Shown here: piece after piece, positions 11,906-23,727 of the stretch | Layout: each line of letters begins with the position of its first letter | How positions within the stretch are numbered: the first letter of the stretch is position 1 | Program-made: the position numbers and the translations under genes | Source of the DNA: Brachyhypopomus gauderio | Lineage: Eukaryota; Chordata; Actinopteri; Gymnotiformes; Hypopomidae | NCBI RefSeq assembly: GCF_052324685.1 | Contig: NC_135221.1 | Span: 6,723,875-6,787,874 of the forward strand | Length of the DNA: 64,000 nucleotides | Direction of reading: 5' to 3' | Notes under the pieces: generated by a model | What the model was told of the DNA's origin: nothing | Database searches by the model: none | The model's input: the letters and a program-made list of their open reading frames with translations, nothing else

Positions 11906-13200
11906 GCCAGAAGCTCCCGTGCAAGTGGACGGCACCATAGACCACAGCCGTTGCTTCAAAATGTACAGTCTTTCATTCCCATGTACACATGGCCCGGGGT
12001 GCAGCAGGCTTACTCTGAACAAGTGCGGCATGGTTAGTAGATGACTAGTAGAGTGTATTACACTGCATGTTTTATCTTTAGGAGATGCCTACAGCCTACG
12101 GATCACACTGCCGTGTGTGTTTGGGTCTCAAAAATGAATTTGTCATCCGCCAGTCCCTTATTAATTAGTACTTTAAAAAAAACAAAACAAAAATGGTGTA
12201 CCTGTATGGAAAATGTTTGTGGTGTTTTGTATTTTGAACATTTTGTATGATCTTTTTATCTTATGTTTAAGCAGCCGCCCATTTAATGTTCACTGTCAGC
12301 TTCAAGCCATTCCAGAAGTAAACTAGGTTTTATGAATTCTTGATGTATATAATGTTTCATAAGTTGACAGTGTCCCCTATCAGGCAGATCATACAAAAAC
12401 ACAGATTTGTACTTATGGTAAAGTGCTGTTTCAGTTTGCAGAGGACTAATAATTTTCATAAAGAAAACAGACATTTTTTTAATATAAATATCTATACATA
12501 TATTTTTTAATTATGGTTATTGTCTGTGGACTATTGTAGATCATCTGTCCCTGTAACATATATAGCCATTTCCCTTCCATTGGAAAGATGTCTAATTATA
12601 ATCCACAAATGACTATGGATAACATCACAAAGCATACTTCAGTGCTTTGCTTAAATAAGGAATACAGTAGTGGCTTGGCTAAAGACATAGAGGTAGATAC
12701 TACAGATTAATCATTGGCATTAATATCAACAAAACACAATGTTGGTGTCACGATGCGAGTACATGTTCTGTGGTTGTCATGACCTGGGGCTTGTTCAGAC
12801 CAGTATGAAGGGAAAGGCCTGTTGTAGCTCTGTGAGAGGGGGCAGAGACACAAGTTGGAGGAGTGGACGTTTCATGTGAGTGAATAACTGCGCTTCAGGT
12901 CATGCGTTTGTTCATTATGGGTAGGTCACAGGTTACACAGGTCTGTGTTTTAAAATATGCGAGTCCAGTAAAGCCAACTCTTGAATCAAAGTCCAATACT
13001 AATTGAGATTTGTTTTAATCTACACTTTGTTTTATTGCAACATGTGTTTTCTGTAAATTTATGTGTTCTGTATTTACACACATCGCCCCCAAAATAATTC
13101 ACACACACCCATGACCCTCTGACTGTTTTATAATCTTAAGATGATGAATTTATTATTCATTTTGACTCATTTCTGAATAAATGTCCATTAACCTGCAGTG
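11906..13200 (+). other. PRPF39 3' UTR
   Basis: The long, AT-rich 3' UTR probably ends just after AATAAA at 13176-13181. No nearer canonical hexamer was seen. There is no other gene in this stretch. Confidence 0.6.
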
Positions 13201-13299
13201 TCCACCAAGCTGTTTTTATGAAAGCGAGTGGGGCTGGGACTAAACGGGCTGGAGTGCTGCTTTATTTCTACCAACTGAGGACAAAAGGTCAAATAACAG

Positions 13300-13305
13300 T
13301 TTATT
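13300..13305 (-). terminator. UBXN1 polyadenylation signal
   Basis: On the minus strand this reads GAATAAAC, about 240 bases after the UBXN1 stop. It lies about 120 bases from the PRPF39 signal (13176-13181), so the two genes end tail-to-tail with almost no spacer. Confidence 0.6.
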
Positions 13306-13545
13306 CAAAACATAAAAAAACATCAGAATAATTAAAAGAATGAGAACTGTGGTGGGCATCAGTTTTGCGTACTCACTTGACTCCTGACATTGGCATGGTT
13401 AATGTTTTAAATGTCTATGGTACTCATTCAGTACTGCTCAACTGATGGTTTTAGTGTAGAAAATCAGATTCAGTCCAGTGATTGTTTTGTCTCTTATTTT
13501 CCTTGCGAGGAAGCGTGGAATAACCCTGGTAAGGCTGTTCTTCCT

Positions 13546-16147
13546 TTACTTCTTTGTAACAACAAGCACAGCAGAAGGCACCAGACCTGAGTAAAAGAAA
13601 ACATGCCCGTCAGCAAAATGCCTGCTGCCCCTGACTGAGCAGGACTCCCAGTCTCACTATAGTGTTATGATCATCTTAAATGACAGCGAGGGTAAGGTCA
13701 GTGTAATATTCCGCCTGCCGTTTAGAGGCATCTTTTCCCCAGGTAATATTGTCTGGAAACCCAGGCTGTTAAACTATACAAATATACCAACGAGGGTACA
13801 AATGGTCTCTGAATTCATTTTACCCAGCTCCCGTAGAGGTTTCTCCATGTCGAGGTCTGTGTAGACGCGGCGGGGGTAGGGGGAGAGAAGTGTAAAGTCC
13901 TGGCCATCTGAGCTATTCATCTGTACATACACTCTCACTGCTGCCAGAGACTCCTGGGCTTTAAAGACTGCTGTCAGCGCAGAGCCATCCAGGAGGCGGA
14001 CCTAGAGGAGGACGTGGGAGGCAAGATGCTGCATGGGTGTTTCAACACTCGACAAGTCCCATTACATGGTGTACAGTTTTCCTGGGTGGTGACGATAACA
14101 GTGCTACCATCTTTTTGTTCCTGGTATGAATAATGGGATAATTGTTATACACTGAAAAAAACCGATAGGACACTATAGGCACATTTTACATGGCATTCTA
14201 ATGAACAGCCCTAATGAAAAGCCCTGACAAACTTGTAGACAGTGACTGCACTTTGCCCACTATTCTACCACAATTTTAGACGCAAAAAAGAAAATAATGG
14301 AGTGTTACCTGTATCCGACATTCGTCGTAGTCCTTCTTGGCTGGGGGGGGACCCTGGTTCTCAGGTGGAGTCTGGGGGCTGGCATCAGAAGTAGGGGATG
14401 ACAAAGTTGTACCTGATGAGCCCCCTCCAAACTGGAAAAATGCGAGACATACAATTAGCTAGTTTCTGGTTTAATTAACATCGGGGAAGGGTAAGACAAG
14501 ATGTTTCAAATCCAGTGTACTTTATGACAACACACGGGTAAATTACCTACTCCATTTTAGGAGCACAATTAAAAAGAATTTCAACCAGAGTTGATTAGAC
14601 AATACCTTGCGAGCTCTCTCCTCTCTATCACGTGCAATTTTGTCTTTAACACGTTGCCTAGAAAAGATCCACAGATGAAAACAACAGCAGATCTTATACA
14701 ATACGTTTTTTTAAGAGACGTTCATTGTCCAGTGCTTGGTTTACTTGGCCATTCGGTCCTCCATTTTCTCTTTCCTGCGCTGGTCAGCCAGCTTCTTCAT
14801 CTCATCATCCTGCAGCTTCTGCCGGATCTGCTGGAGCTCCTGGCCTTGTTTTCTCCTCTGCTTCTCCCTGTCCACCTCCTCCTGCCGCTCCCTCTCTCTC
14901 CTCTCCTCCTGCTTCACCCTCATCAATTCCTCGAGTCTGGAAGCAACAGCGAAAGCATTCAGTGGCAAATCGGTTCTTTTCAGATCTAGCCCCGTTCTTC
15001 GTAATCATTTCAGGATGTTCTCTATTCCAGCTTTGAAACCAACCTCTTAATTTGTTCCTTTTTTTCCTCTTCTGTCATTGGGTGTTTGGGATCTTCCTGA
15101 TCCAACACCTCTTCAGCAGCTGGTATTTATTCAATGTGAAAATAAATCAAAAGTAAACATTTGTTGTAATTAAATTGTTGGTGACTGGATGATTCTGGTT
15201 CAGACGAGATTAACTAGGGTGACCATAGAGTGGCATGGAAGAAGGTGTCACTTATAGAGAATGGTTTGAGCACTGTGCAAACAGACAAATATTGCATTGC
15301 AACTGTAGAAGGCAAATGTCAACATGAAAGCCAAGCCAAATCCTGCACACTTTATAAATTCCAACAGGCCACATTTATCAAGTTGAACGGTCACCCTAGA
15401 TTAGGCACCTACTTTTCTTCTTTCATATGCTTTAGCTTTTAGCTATGTTTTTAGATATAGGTGTTTGACATGTAAACCAAGGCAAACCAAACAAATCACT
15501 GTTAAATGACACTGCTAAACTGACACGAGGTCCATAACAACCATTGAACGTAATGTTCTGAAATGGAAAGACGGTCATACATTCAGCGGGTTCTGAAACG
15601 GATTCAGATGAGCTTTGTGGTTCTGATGAGCCTAGAGCAAACCCTGTTGGTGGGACATAAGGCTCATCTATGTCTGGATCGTTCTCGTGTTCCATAAGCC
15701 TGTGGGTGACAAAGCAAAAGCTGGTCAGCAGAGATCCCAGCAGTAGAACATCTGTCGATTCATCTGAAAGTGAAGTTTTGAAGGGAGGGGGAGGGGGGGG
15801 GGGGTCAGAGGGATCCAAATTGTCCCGCAAACAATTCCTGTTCACACTACTCATAATGTATTAGGTTGGGTGGTGTAAGCAGTATCCACCCCCTCCACCA
15901 GAAACAAAGCAAACAGAAATAGACAAATAAAACCTATGCCCCTGGTACTCACCAGTCCATAGCTCTCTCAATACCCTGGTTGCCAGTATGTGCCACAGCC
16001 TTCTCCCTTTGGGAATAACAAAGGTAATTGAGTGCTATAGTGGGTGGCCTTTATGTCAAATTCTCTCATTCATAAGAAAGTCACCTACGCTCTGTTCCGG
16101 CCGAAGCCCATCTCCATGAGACTTTCTAACGTCGTGCAGTCCGCCAT
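13546..16147 (-). CDS. ubxn1: UBX domain-containing protein 1 (SAKS1)
   Basis: UBXN1 links ubiquitin chains to the AAA ATPase p97/VCP and dampens ERAD and innate signalling. Nine exons read right to left: 16147-16089, 16006-15953, 15699-15581, 15119-15044, 14936-14745, 14657-14606, 14431-14309, 14001-13824 and 13586-13546 (TAA). This gives 297 residues, the same as I recall for the human protein. The N-terminal UBA domain (residues 1-40) contains [14 protein letters not shown] and [16 protein letters not shown] charged coiled coil follows at about 100-190, and a C-terminal UBX domain ends in [13 protein letters not shown]. The ATG lies in ACCATGGCGG, a strong start context. A weak point is that the UBA domain is split over three small exons, so exon limits rest on phase and homology. 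Confidence 0.93.
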
Positions 16148-16680
16148 GGTGCTGCAAACACTGTTGAAAGTGCAGCACACAACATTAATGTTTGCTGGAG
16201 CTTAAGTGTGTGTGTGTGAACTTGGGCGGCCACACACTGCACCTACTACACCTACTGCAACTGTTAAGGACAGCCAGCCATCTGCTAATGATGTACATAT
16301 GTAGCCGGGTAACTTATTTTAACGTTTATTAAGTACACAAGTAAAAAAAAACTGCACATTTTATGTAGCAGGGAGACTCAATAATTAACATATAGCTAGC
16401 TACATACACAACGTGTCATTGTTGACTTGCTAGCAGGTTAGCTTAGCTGTTAGCACGTTAGCTTAGCTGACGAGGCAGTAAAGAGAGACTCTCTACTGCA
16501 ACGCGGCGGGTTTTGTCCTCTTTTTCGTTCTTTCGTCCTCTCGTTATCAGGACTTTAAGACTTTAAGCGACCGTCCAAGTAGATGAAACCCCCGCGGCGC
16601 TGTCGCTAGCCGGCGGGCTAAATTATGCGGTGTCAAGGTTCTGAGACTGACAGCTAGCTAGCTAGCAAAGGTCCACTTGC
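16148..16680 (-). promoter_or_regulatory. UBXN1 upstream region with clustered GCTAGC/TTAGC motifs
   Basis: CpG-containing DNA upstream of UBXN1 carries runs of TAGCTAGC/GTTAGC at about 16391-16405, 16430-16472 and 16608-16662. The same motif family recurs near other gene starts in this window. This is a likely TATA-less promoter, inferred from position and composition. Confidence 0.45.
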
Positions 16681-19488
16681 AAACTAGTTTCACTTGTTAA
16701 AATGAAGGAATTTTACACGCGAACTCCGTCTGAAGCGCAACACAAAAACTGAACAATTGCACAATGTGTCTGCAAATGTTTTGTGAAAGATTTTAATGAT
16801 ATCGCTAGCGTAATAGCCACTTACATATCGAATCGGCAGTTTCACGTCCACACACAAGTACGGCAACCACTGCAGGGACATTCGCAGAGCAAAAAGCAAA
16901 GTGATTTCGCTTAAAATTTCTTGGTATTTTAGATCAGTGCTGAAAAGGTCATTTAGACAATAGTAGATTATCTATGCGAGACATTTAAATAACGTTTGTT
17001 GTTTGTTACTCATAGGATTGGACAATCTGACTCTGAATGTAAGTATTGTAAGTATTAATTATTTATGATAAATCGATTAATCAATTAACCAATCAATAAA
17101 TTGGACTGGTTCTGCGTATTACACCTAGGCCCAAAGATAGACGTGCAAGCGGGTGCAGTAATGCAATAGGTCCATGGGAGGGTTTGGTTTTTATTCAGCA
17201 GGAGTGTATTACTCTACCCTCCACTGTACTGCAAATACGCAATAAGGAACCTGGGTTCTCTTTCATTCTCTTGCTGGTTGTGAAAGATAAAATGTGTTTT
17301 TGCATTCTTTCATTCTCTCTCTCTCTCTCCAATCACACTGCCTTTATTTAAGACATTAGCTGCCACTGAAAATGACAAATAATGCATTTAAATACTATTA
17401 AAAATAGATTAAATATCTCTGTAGTCTACATAATTATCAGGTGACTGAAATCATCTTTACTATGTGAACAATTACTGACAAATGCAGAAATCATTGTCAT
17501 CAATTGTACTCACTGAATATTACAAATTACTCCATGTGGAAGATCTGTCTGTGCCAGTGGAAAAACTGTTACCTGCAGAGGGTCACTTTGAACTGCAACC
17601 TGGAGTTAACTGCCATTCTCTAATGTGCTCTAAATGCAAGCTAACATCACATAATAAAATTGGCTGTGTCGTGGTATTATGCAGTTTGTGCCAGATTTTG
17701 AAATATATGCATTAGGGCAATGCAGACACAGTGCACAGTTGTATTACATTACAAAGTATCATTACTTTATGCTTTTTAGAAGTGTTATATTGATCTTTTA
17801 GAGTCTGGGTTTTCAACAAAACCAAACAGTAACAACAGCTAAATTCGAACACAGAAACATATTCTAATAGATGTACTTGATATGAATTTGTCCTTTTAAA
17901 AAAGGAGTGCTCACTGCTCTGCAGCAGTGTAACTCACAGTAAACATATCTTCAAGCATTCCAATTTATTAACACATAAGATAGCCAGGTTTAGTTATGTA
18001 GCAATGATTCCTCTGATGAGAGGAGCATGCTCGTCACAAGATATTACGATATTCTTTTGTGGTGCATGGGTCTGAATGCACTATAATATTTTGTAATATT
18101 TGTCAGTTTTTAACGTGGCATTCCCAGAAGAGGTGAGACAGGGTCTTCGTCTAGATCATGTAGTATGGTTTGCATGTTGGGTTAAATCTAACTTATTATA
18201 ACTGGTTATAAGGGTGTAATGTGCAAATGGTACATTGTTCTTAGATGAACAGCTGGAGCTTGATTACACACTTTTTTCATTTTGCTAGCTAGATCTCAGA
18301 TCTGTCCCCACCTCCTCTGGTATCACAATTAGCAATTCTTTTCTCCAGGATTGTTTAAGACCATCTTCAGACTTCAGACACTGAATATAAAATCTTATTT
18401 TTTTAAAAAGGAGAGAAATTATGCATGGGACTTTATCATAATTTTTTTCTACGCCACAGTTGGCACTGATGCTAAGAATGGGAGGCCCATCTTTTATTAA
18501 TGAAGTCTCTGAGCTGTGATTATCTAAATAATGCTCACTTGTTAAATTACATTTCCCAGGCAGTTGCTGAAAAGACATAATGAATGAGTTCATGAACACA
18601 TTTCTATACTAGTGATACCCAAGCTACTTTAGAAATTATGAAATTAGAATTAGAAATTAAAATCTGGGTGTGTATGTCCTTGTTTATTTTGGATTGGTGT
18701 AAGCGCAGATGTGAGATGTGATGTTTTTTTATCTTACAAACTAAGCGCCAAGCCTTCAGAATATTTTCTATTATACTTTACGATTTGATAAGAACAGTTA
18801 AACTATTGTGCTGCAAGACGATTTAGAAAACGCCGAAGAACAGCGCAATTCTCGTTCAGGCTACATGTAATACCAATCGTGGACGCAAGAGTGCAGCTTT
18901 AGACAAGTAGACAGCACGAGATCGCCAGTAAAGGCGTTTAATTTGCACAACATTTAAAAAAGACATAAATTGCGGTTTCATTTGAGAATCGGTTTGCATC
19001 TTTGCAGACGTAAGTCACTTTTAAACTGACTGAAGCACGTCAGAGTGCAACGTACATTTTAGGCTTAATTAACCACGGGACTTTTACTTTGAAATGAAGT
19101 GGTTCCGTTTTCTTCGACACACACCGTCCGTACATCTGGAGCAGATAATCCGGAAAGTAGTAAGACCGCTGATGTCGTTTTTGGTTTTGCCGTTTCGTGA
19201 CAGGCGACTTTCAGTTTTAAGAGGAAACAACACACTCAAAAACACATCAGTTACTATCTGTTGAGTATTAACGTTTTACAGTACAGGTTTCTTACAGAGG
19301 AATATATTCAGATAGCTCGCTAATTCACTTTTGGTGATTCATTCGTAGATCTGGGGAGGCGGCGCACGGGTGGGACCGCCTGAACTTTCAAGAGCGAGAC
19401 AAATCGACCTGGTCGTGGCGGATATTTGATCCAATAACTCACTTTCCCCCGCCAAAGGTCGGTACTGAACCCCCTCGTATAGATCACG
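16681..19488. other. Spacer between the UBXN1 and EHD1 starts
   Basis: This is a head-to-head intergenic region, AT-rich with a short CT run near 17315-17330. No open frame looks coding. The segment from about 19000 to 19488 becomes GC-richer and is the probable EHD1 promoter and 5' UTR. I see no gene. Confidence 0.6.
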
Positions 19489-22036
19489 ATGTTCAGCTGG
19501 TCTAAAAGGAACGGGAAGAAGGACCCAGAACTGTTTCAAAACGTGTCGGACGGACTCAAGCGACTGTACCGTAATAAACTCTTCCCTCTGGAGGACACGT
19601 ACCGTTTCCACGACTTTCACTCCCCGGCACTGGAGGACGCCGATTTCGACAATAAACCCATGGTACTGTTGGTTGGCCAGTACTCCACTGGCAAGACCAC
19701 GTTCATCCGACATCTAATGGAGCAGGACTTTCCCGGAATGAGGATAGGCCCGGAGCCCACGACCGACTCCTTCATAGCGGTAATGCACGGCGACCAGGAG
19801 GGGGTAATACCGGGCAATGCCCTCGTGGTTGACCCGAAAAAGCCCTTCAGAAAGCTCAACGCCTTCGGCAACGCGTTCCTGAACAGGTACGAACGTCTTG
19901 GGTCGTATACGGTCGGGCTGATCCGCATGCATTACGTTTTGGTTTTAGTTATAGTAGTTATTGAAGTTACTTCGCCTTATATATCTGATAATTTCATATC
20001 TGATACTACTTTTCCTGTGTTTTTGTGGCAAGTTATTTCAAAACGTTTGCTCCCCCCCCCACCCTGCTTGTTAACTTTTTAACTTACGACACCAGAGTAA
20101 AGTGAGTTGACACCGATCGTTAATCTCTCTGACGAGGCTCTTTCTAGATTTTCCAGACACCCGTGTTATTCCGTTGAGTCATTAGTGCATGAACCTATGA
20201 GCCATGAGTCCAGGTGATTTCACCCCATACTGTCACTCTCGGTGGACCTTTAGTTCACACACACTCAGTAGGTCAGGGGGAAACGCCCATTACTTGGTGC
20301 CAAACACATGCTCAGCAGGTGTGTGGCCAAAGTAAAGCACTGCCCGGGTATTTTATGTTGAGGTGTTTATCTAATCAAAAGGATTTGCCACACAAGAGGA
20401 TTATAGCGATTACTCTGTCATCTCTAGCTTTGGATTAAAAAGTGTATATTGACCAGGCAGAAAAAAAGTTCCTTTAGCGCCCTCACTGAAAATCACAGAA
20501 GCAATGACGGAATAGCGTAAAGCACAAGAGGCTCCCGTGTTCATTTCCTCATAAGAGTTTTTGATATTTCACAAAAAAAAGGCAGCCTGGCATTTTTTTT
20601 TTACTCAGATGGCACTTCTTTCTCTCAAATATGACAAGTAACCACTTCTGCTTGTTCATTGTACCAGTAATTTGTCTTATCCGTAGTGACCGTTGGTTTG
20701 ACAGGGCAAATACATTTGGGGGAAATGACCCTGCAAATAATAGTCATTTCTGGTAAGAATTTAAAAGTGGATGTGCTGAAACTGTATTTTCTCAGGCAAA
20801 ACAATCCTTCAGCTAGTAATTGGTTCCTTTTGAAAGTACTGAACTTTCTCTTTGCCTGACCTTGTCAGTACGTAGCAGGAAAACACAGAGAGGCAGGGGA
20901 AGCCCCTCCAGAGCAGCCTGTTTCACAAAACGGAATGAAACGAGGTGCCGTTTCGGAAATGGGAAGTAGATTAGTAAGCCTGCACTTTGTGGATCTCATC
21001 TTTTTGTCTTCTGATTGATGCTTAGTCATTGTATGGGTGAATCTTCCTATTGTTCTCTCCTTTCTCTCTGTGACCTTTGTCTTACGTTGGAAGCATGGTT
21101 AAATATGAGCTCGCGGGCCGTTGTAATGAACACTGTGACCTCCTGTTCATACATTATAGCACTCTCACTCTCACACGCACACACAATGACTGTATAAAAC
21201 ACATGATTGTAAATTACTCATCTGGAGTAATTGAAGATTAGTGGTAGCCAGCTAGTGGATTAGTAGTAGATCTGGACGTCATATTTGACCTTGTCCTGTA
21301 TATTTTACCACACATGGGTATTTCTGAATGAAGTAATCGTGCCACAGAGCTCAGTGCCGTAGTTCTGTTTCCTGTGCAGGAAAATTACCTTGACTGTGAT
21401 TCCACTAAGAATGTCTGGAGACTCGGGTCTTGTGGCCGAGATCACGTATGGTTTAAGTATTAGTTCCAAATGAGTGGCGTCTCAGGGGGAAATAGCAAGA
21501 GCAGACATGAAGAGGACTGAGCCAGAGAGATATGAAGAAGAGAAAGAAAGAAAGAAAGAACAAGAACATGGCAGTGAAAGGACGAAAAGTTGAATTGTAA
21601 CGGTCACTTCCTGTGTGTAACAAGACCAGAGTCCTTTTGGCATTATTCTGTCTGTTTCTCCCTTTGTTTTTGTTTTGTTTTTTCCTGGTTTGTTCAATGG
21701 AACATGAGAAAAACATACTGGGTAGGATAGTAATATGACATTTGATCTACAGAATTGGACCTGTGGTTTGTTTGGACCATACATGTGGTTTGTTATACCC
21801 ACAGAACTTTCTGAGTTTTGGTGATTTCCTGGTTGAATTTCCTGAGGAAATAGTTGTTGGTGAATTGTTCCCAGGTACATCCACATGGTGCACATCGCTT
21901 TCACAGGGTCATGCTGTAAAATGTTATCAATGCGTGAAGATTCGCTTCAGCTGTCATTGTGTTTATACAGTCACATGAGATATGAGCCTAATCTTCACAG
22001 CCTAACCAAACCTGTTTTATACATTCTCTCTCTCTC

Positions 22037-22079
<43 letters not shown>

Positions 22080-23689
22080 GTCTCCGCCTCCCCTTTCCTG
22101 CAGATTTGTGTGTGCCCAACTGAAGAATCCTGTTCTAGAGAGCATCAGTATCATTGATACTCCAGGCATCCTGTCGGGAGAGAAACAGAGGATCAGTCGA
22201 GGTCAGCCCACTCTCCCTCATGTCCCCACTCTCCCTCATGTCCCCACTCTCCCTCATGTCCCTGCTCTCCCTCATGTCCCCACTCTCCCTCATGTCCCCC
22301 CTCTCCCTCATGTCCCCACTCTCCCTCATGTCCCCACTCTCCCTCATGTCCCCACTCTCCCTCATGTCCCTGCTCTCCCTCATGTCCCCACTCTCCCTCA
22401 TGTCCCCCCTCTCCCTCATGTCCCCACTCTCCCTCATGTCCCCACTCTCCCTCATGTCCCCCCTCTCCCTCATGTCCCCACTCTCCCTCATGTCCCCACT
22501 CTCCCTCATGTCCCCACTCTCCCTCATGTCCCCACTCTCCCTCATGTCCCCACTCTCCCTCATGTCCCCACTCTCCCTCATGTCCCCCCTCTCCCTCATG
22601 TCTCTCACGGCTTCTCTGTCTACCTCTCTAGCCTTATCTGATCCTTATCTGATCTCTCCTTCAACGTCAGTTGCTAGTGAAGAGCACTCAAGGCAAATCA
22701 ATCTTTTCTCTGCAACACTTGCCATGTTTACCTGCTAAGAAAAAAGTAAAGTGCTTTTATAAAAAAAAAATAAAAAAAAAGAGGAAGTGGTGCCGAAAAC
22801 AGAGCGGAACACACAAGCCCTGAAACCTGCTGTTCACACGATCACACTGTAGCGGGTGCCTTCGATTCAGTGCTGGAAACACTGAATTTTTATTTGAGAC
22901 AATTTGTAAATGTAAGAAACCCGAATATAATGAGAGAGGTGAAAGTTAGGTCTGTGTTTGTTTCAGTTGCCCAATATACTGCAGCAACAGGGCACAGTTA
23001 GACAGGTCTTTATGCCCACAGTGCTCAGAACTGCCATAATAGCACAGGTAGAGAGGTCTTCATGCATACACATCCTTCCTTTCGCTATATACCTACAGTC
23101 AAATATAACACAACAAATGTGTGCACTTTACAAACACTGGTTATTTGTGTTATTTTCTACTGATCTCCAGCCACAAATGCCTCTTTCTGAATTTGATGCA
23201 AAACCTTATTTGCAGTTTGTCTTGCACTAATGTTTTGCACTAATGAAGTCATTCATTAAATATTTTCAACTGATCATGCTGTAGACACCTGCTAAGTGAC
23301 TGTTGATTTGTACGGTCATAGGTTTCTTTGCCACACACTTCAGGAATGTTGGCAACCCTGTCATTGTTTGAACCTTTGACTTACCAGGTGCTAGCAGATG
23401 TCATGGAGTATAATAATGAGAAATGTCTGCAGAGCTGTGTGAAGACCTTTAGGGCGGTGCGTGTGTGCGTGCGAACGCGTAGGGCTGGGGGTAGAGCACC
23501 CCGAGCTGCCCCAGGCCTCCACCAGACAGCAGCTGAGGCAGCTGTGTGCAGTACATGCTGAGTGAGTCCAGGGTGTGTCGTCCCCTCTGACTCGGGCCTT
23601 TGTTTATGTTTGTTGTCAGGTGCGGATGTTCTGACATGTCGCATCTCACCTTTGACTGGATGACTTTGGTTTATTCATTCATCATAACG

Positions 23690-23727
<38 letters not shown>

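Noticed and set aside
14591-15050. Plus-strand open frames across UBXN1
   Set aside because: They are antisense shadows of the Glu/Arg-rich coiled-coil exon 14936-14745.
22108-22738. Long overlapping open frames on both strands with six-residue repeats
   Set aside because: They are produced by the 18-bp minisatellite, whose length is a multiple of three. The true EHD1 exon ends at 22201 with a donor and resumes at 25051.
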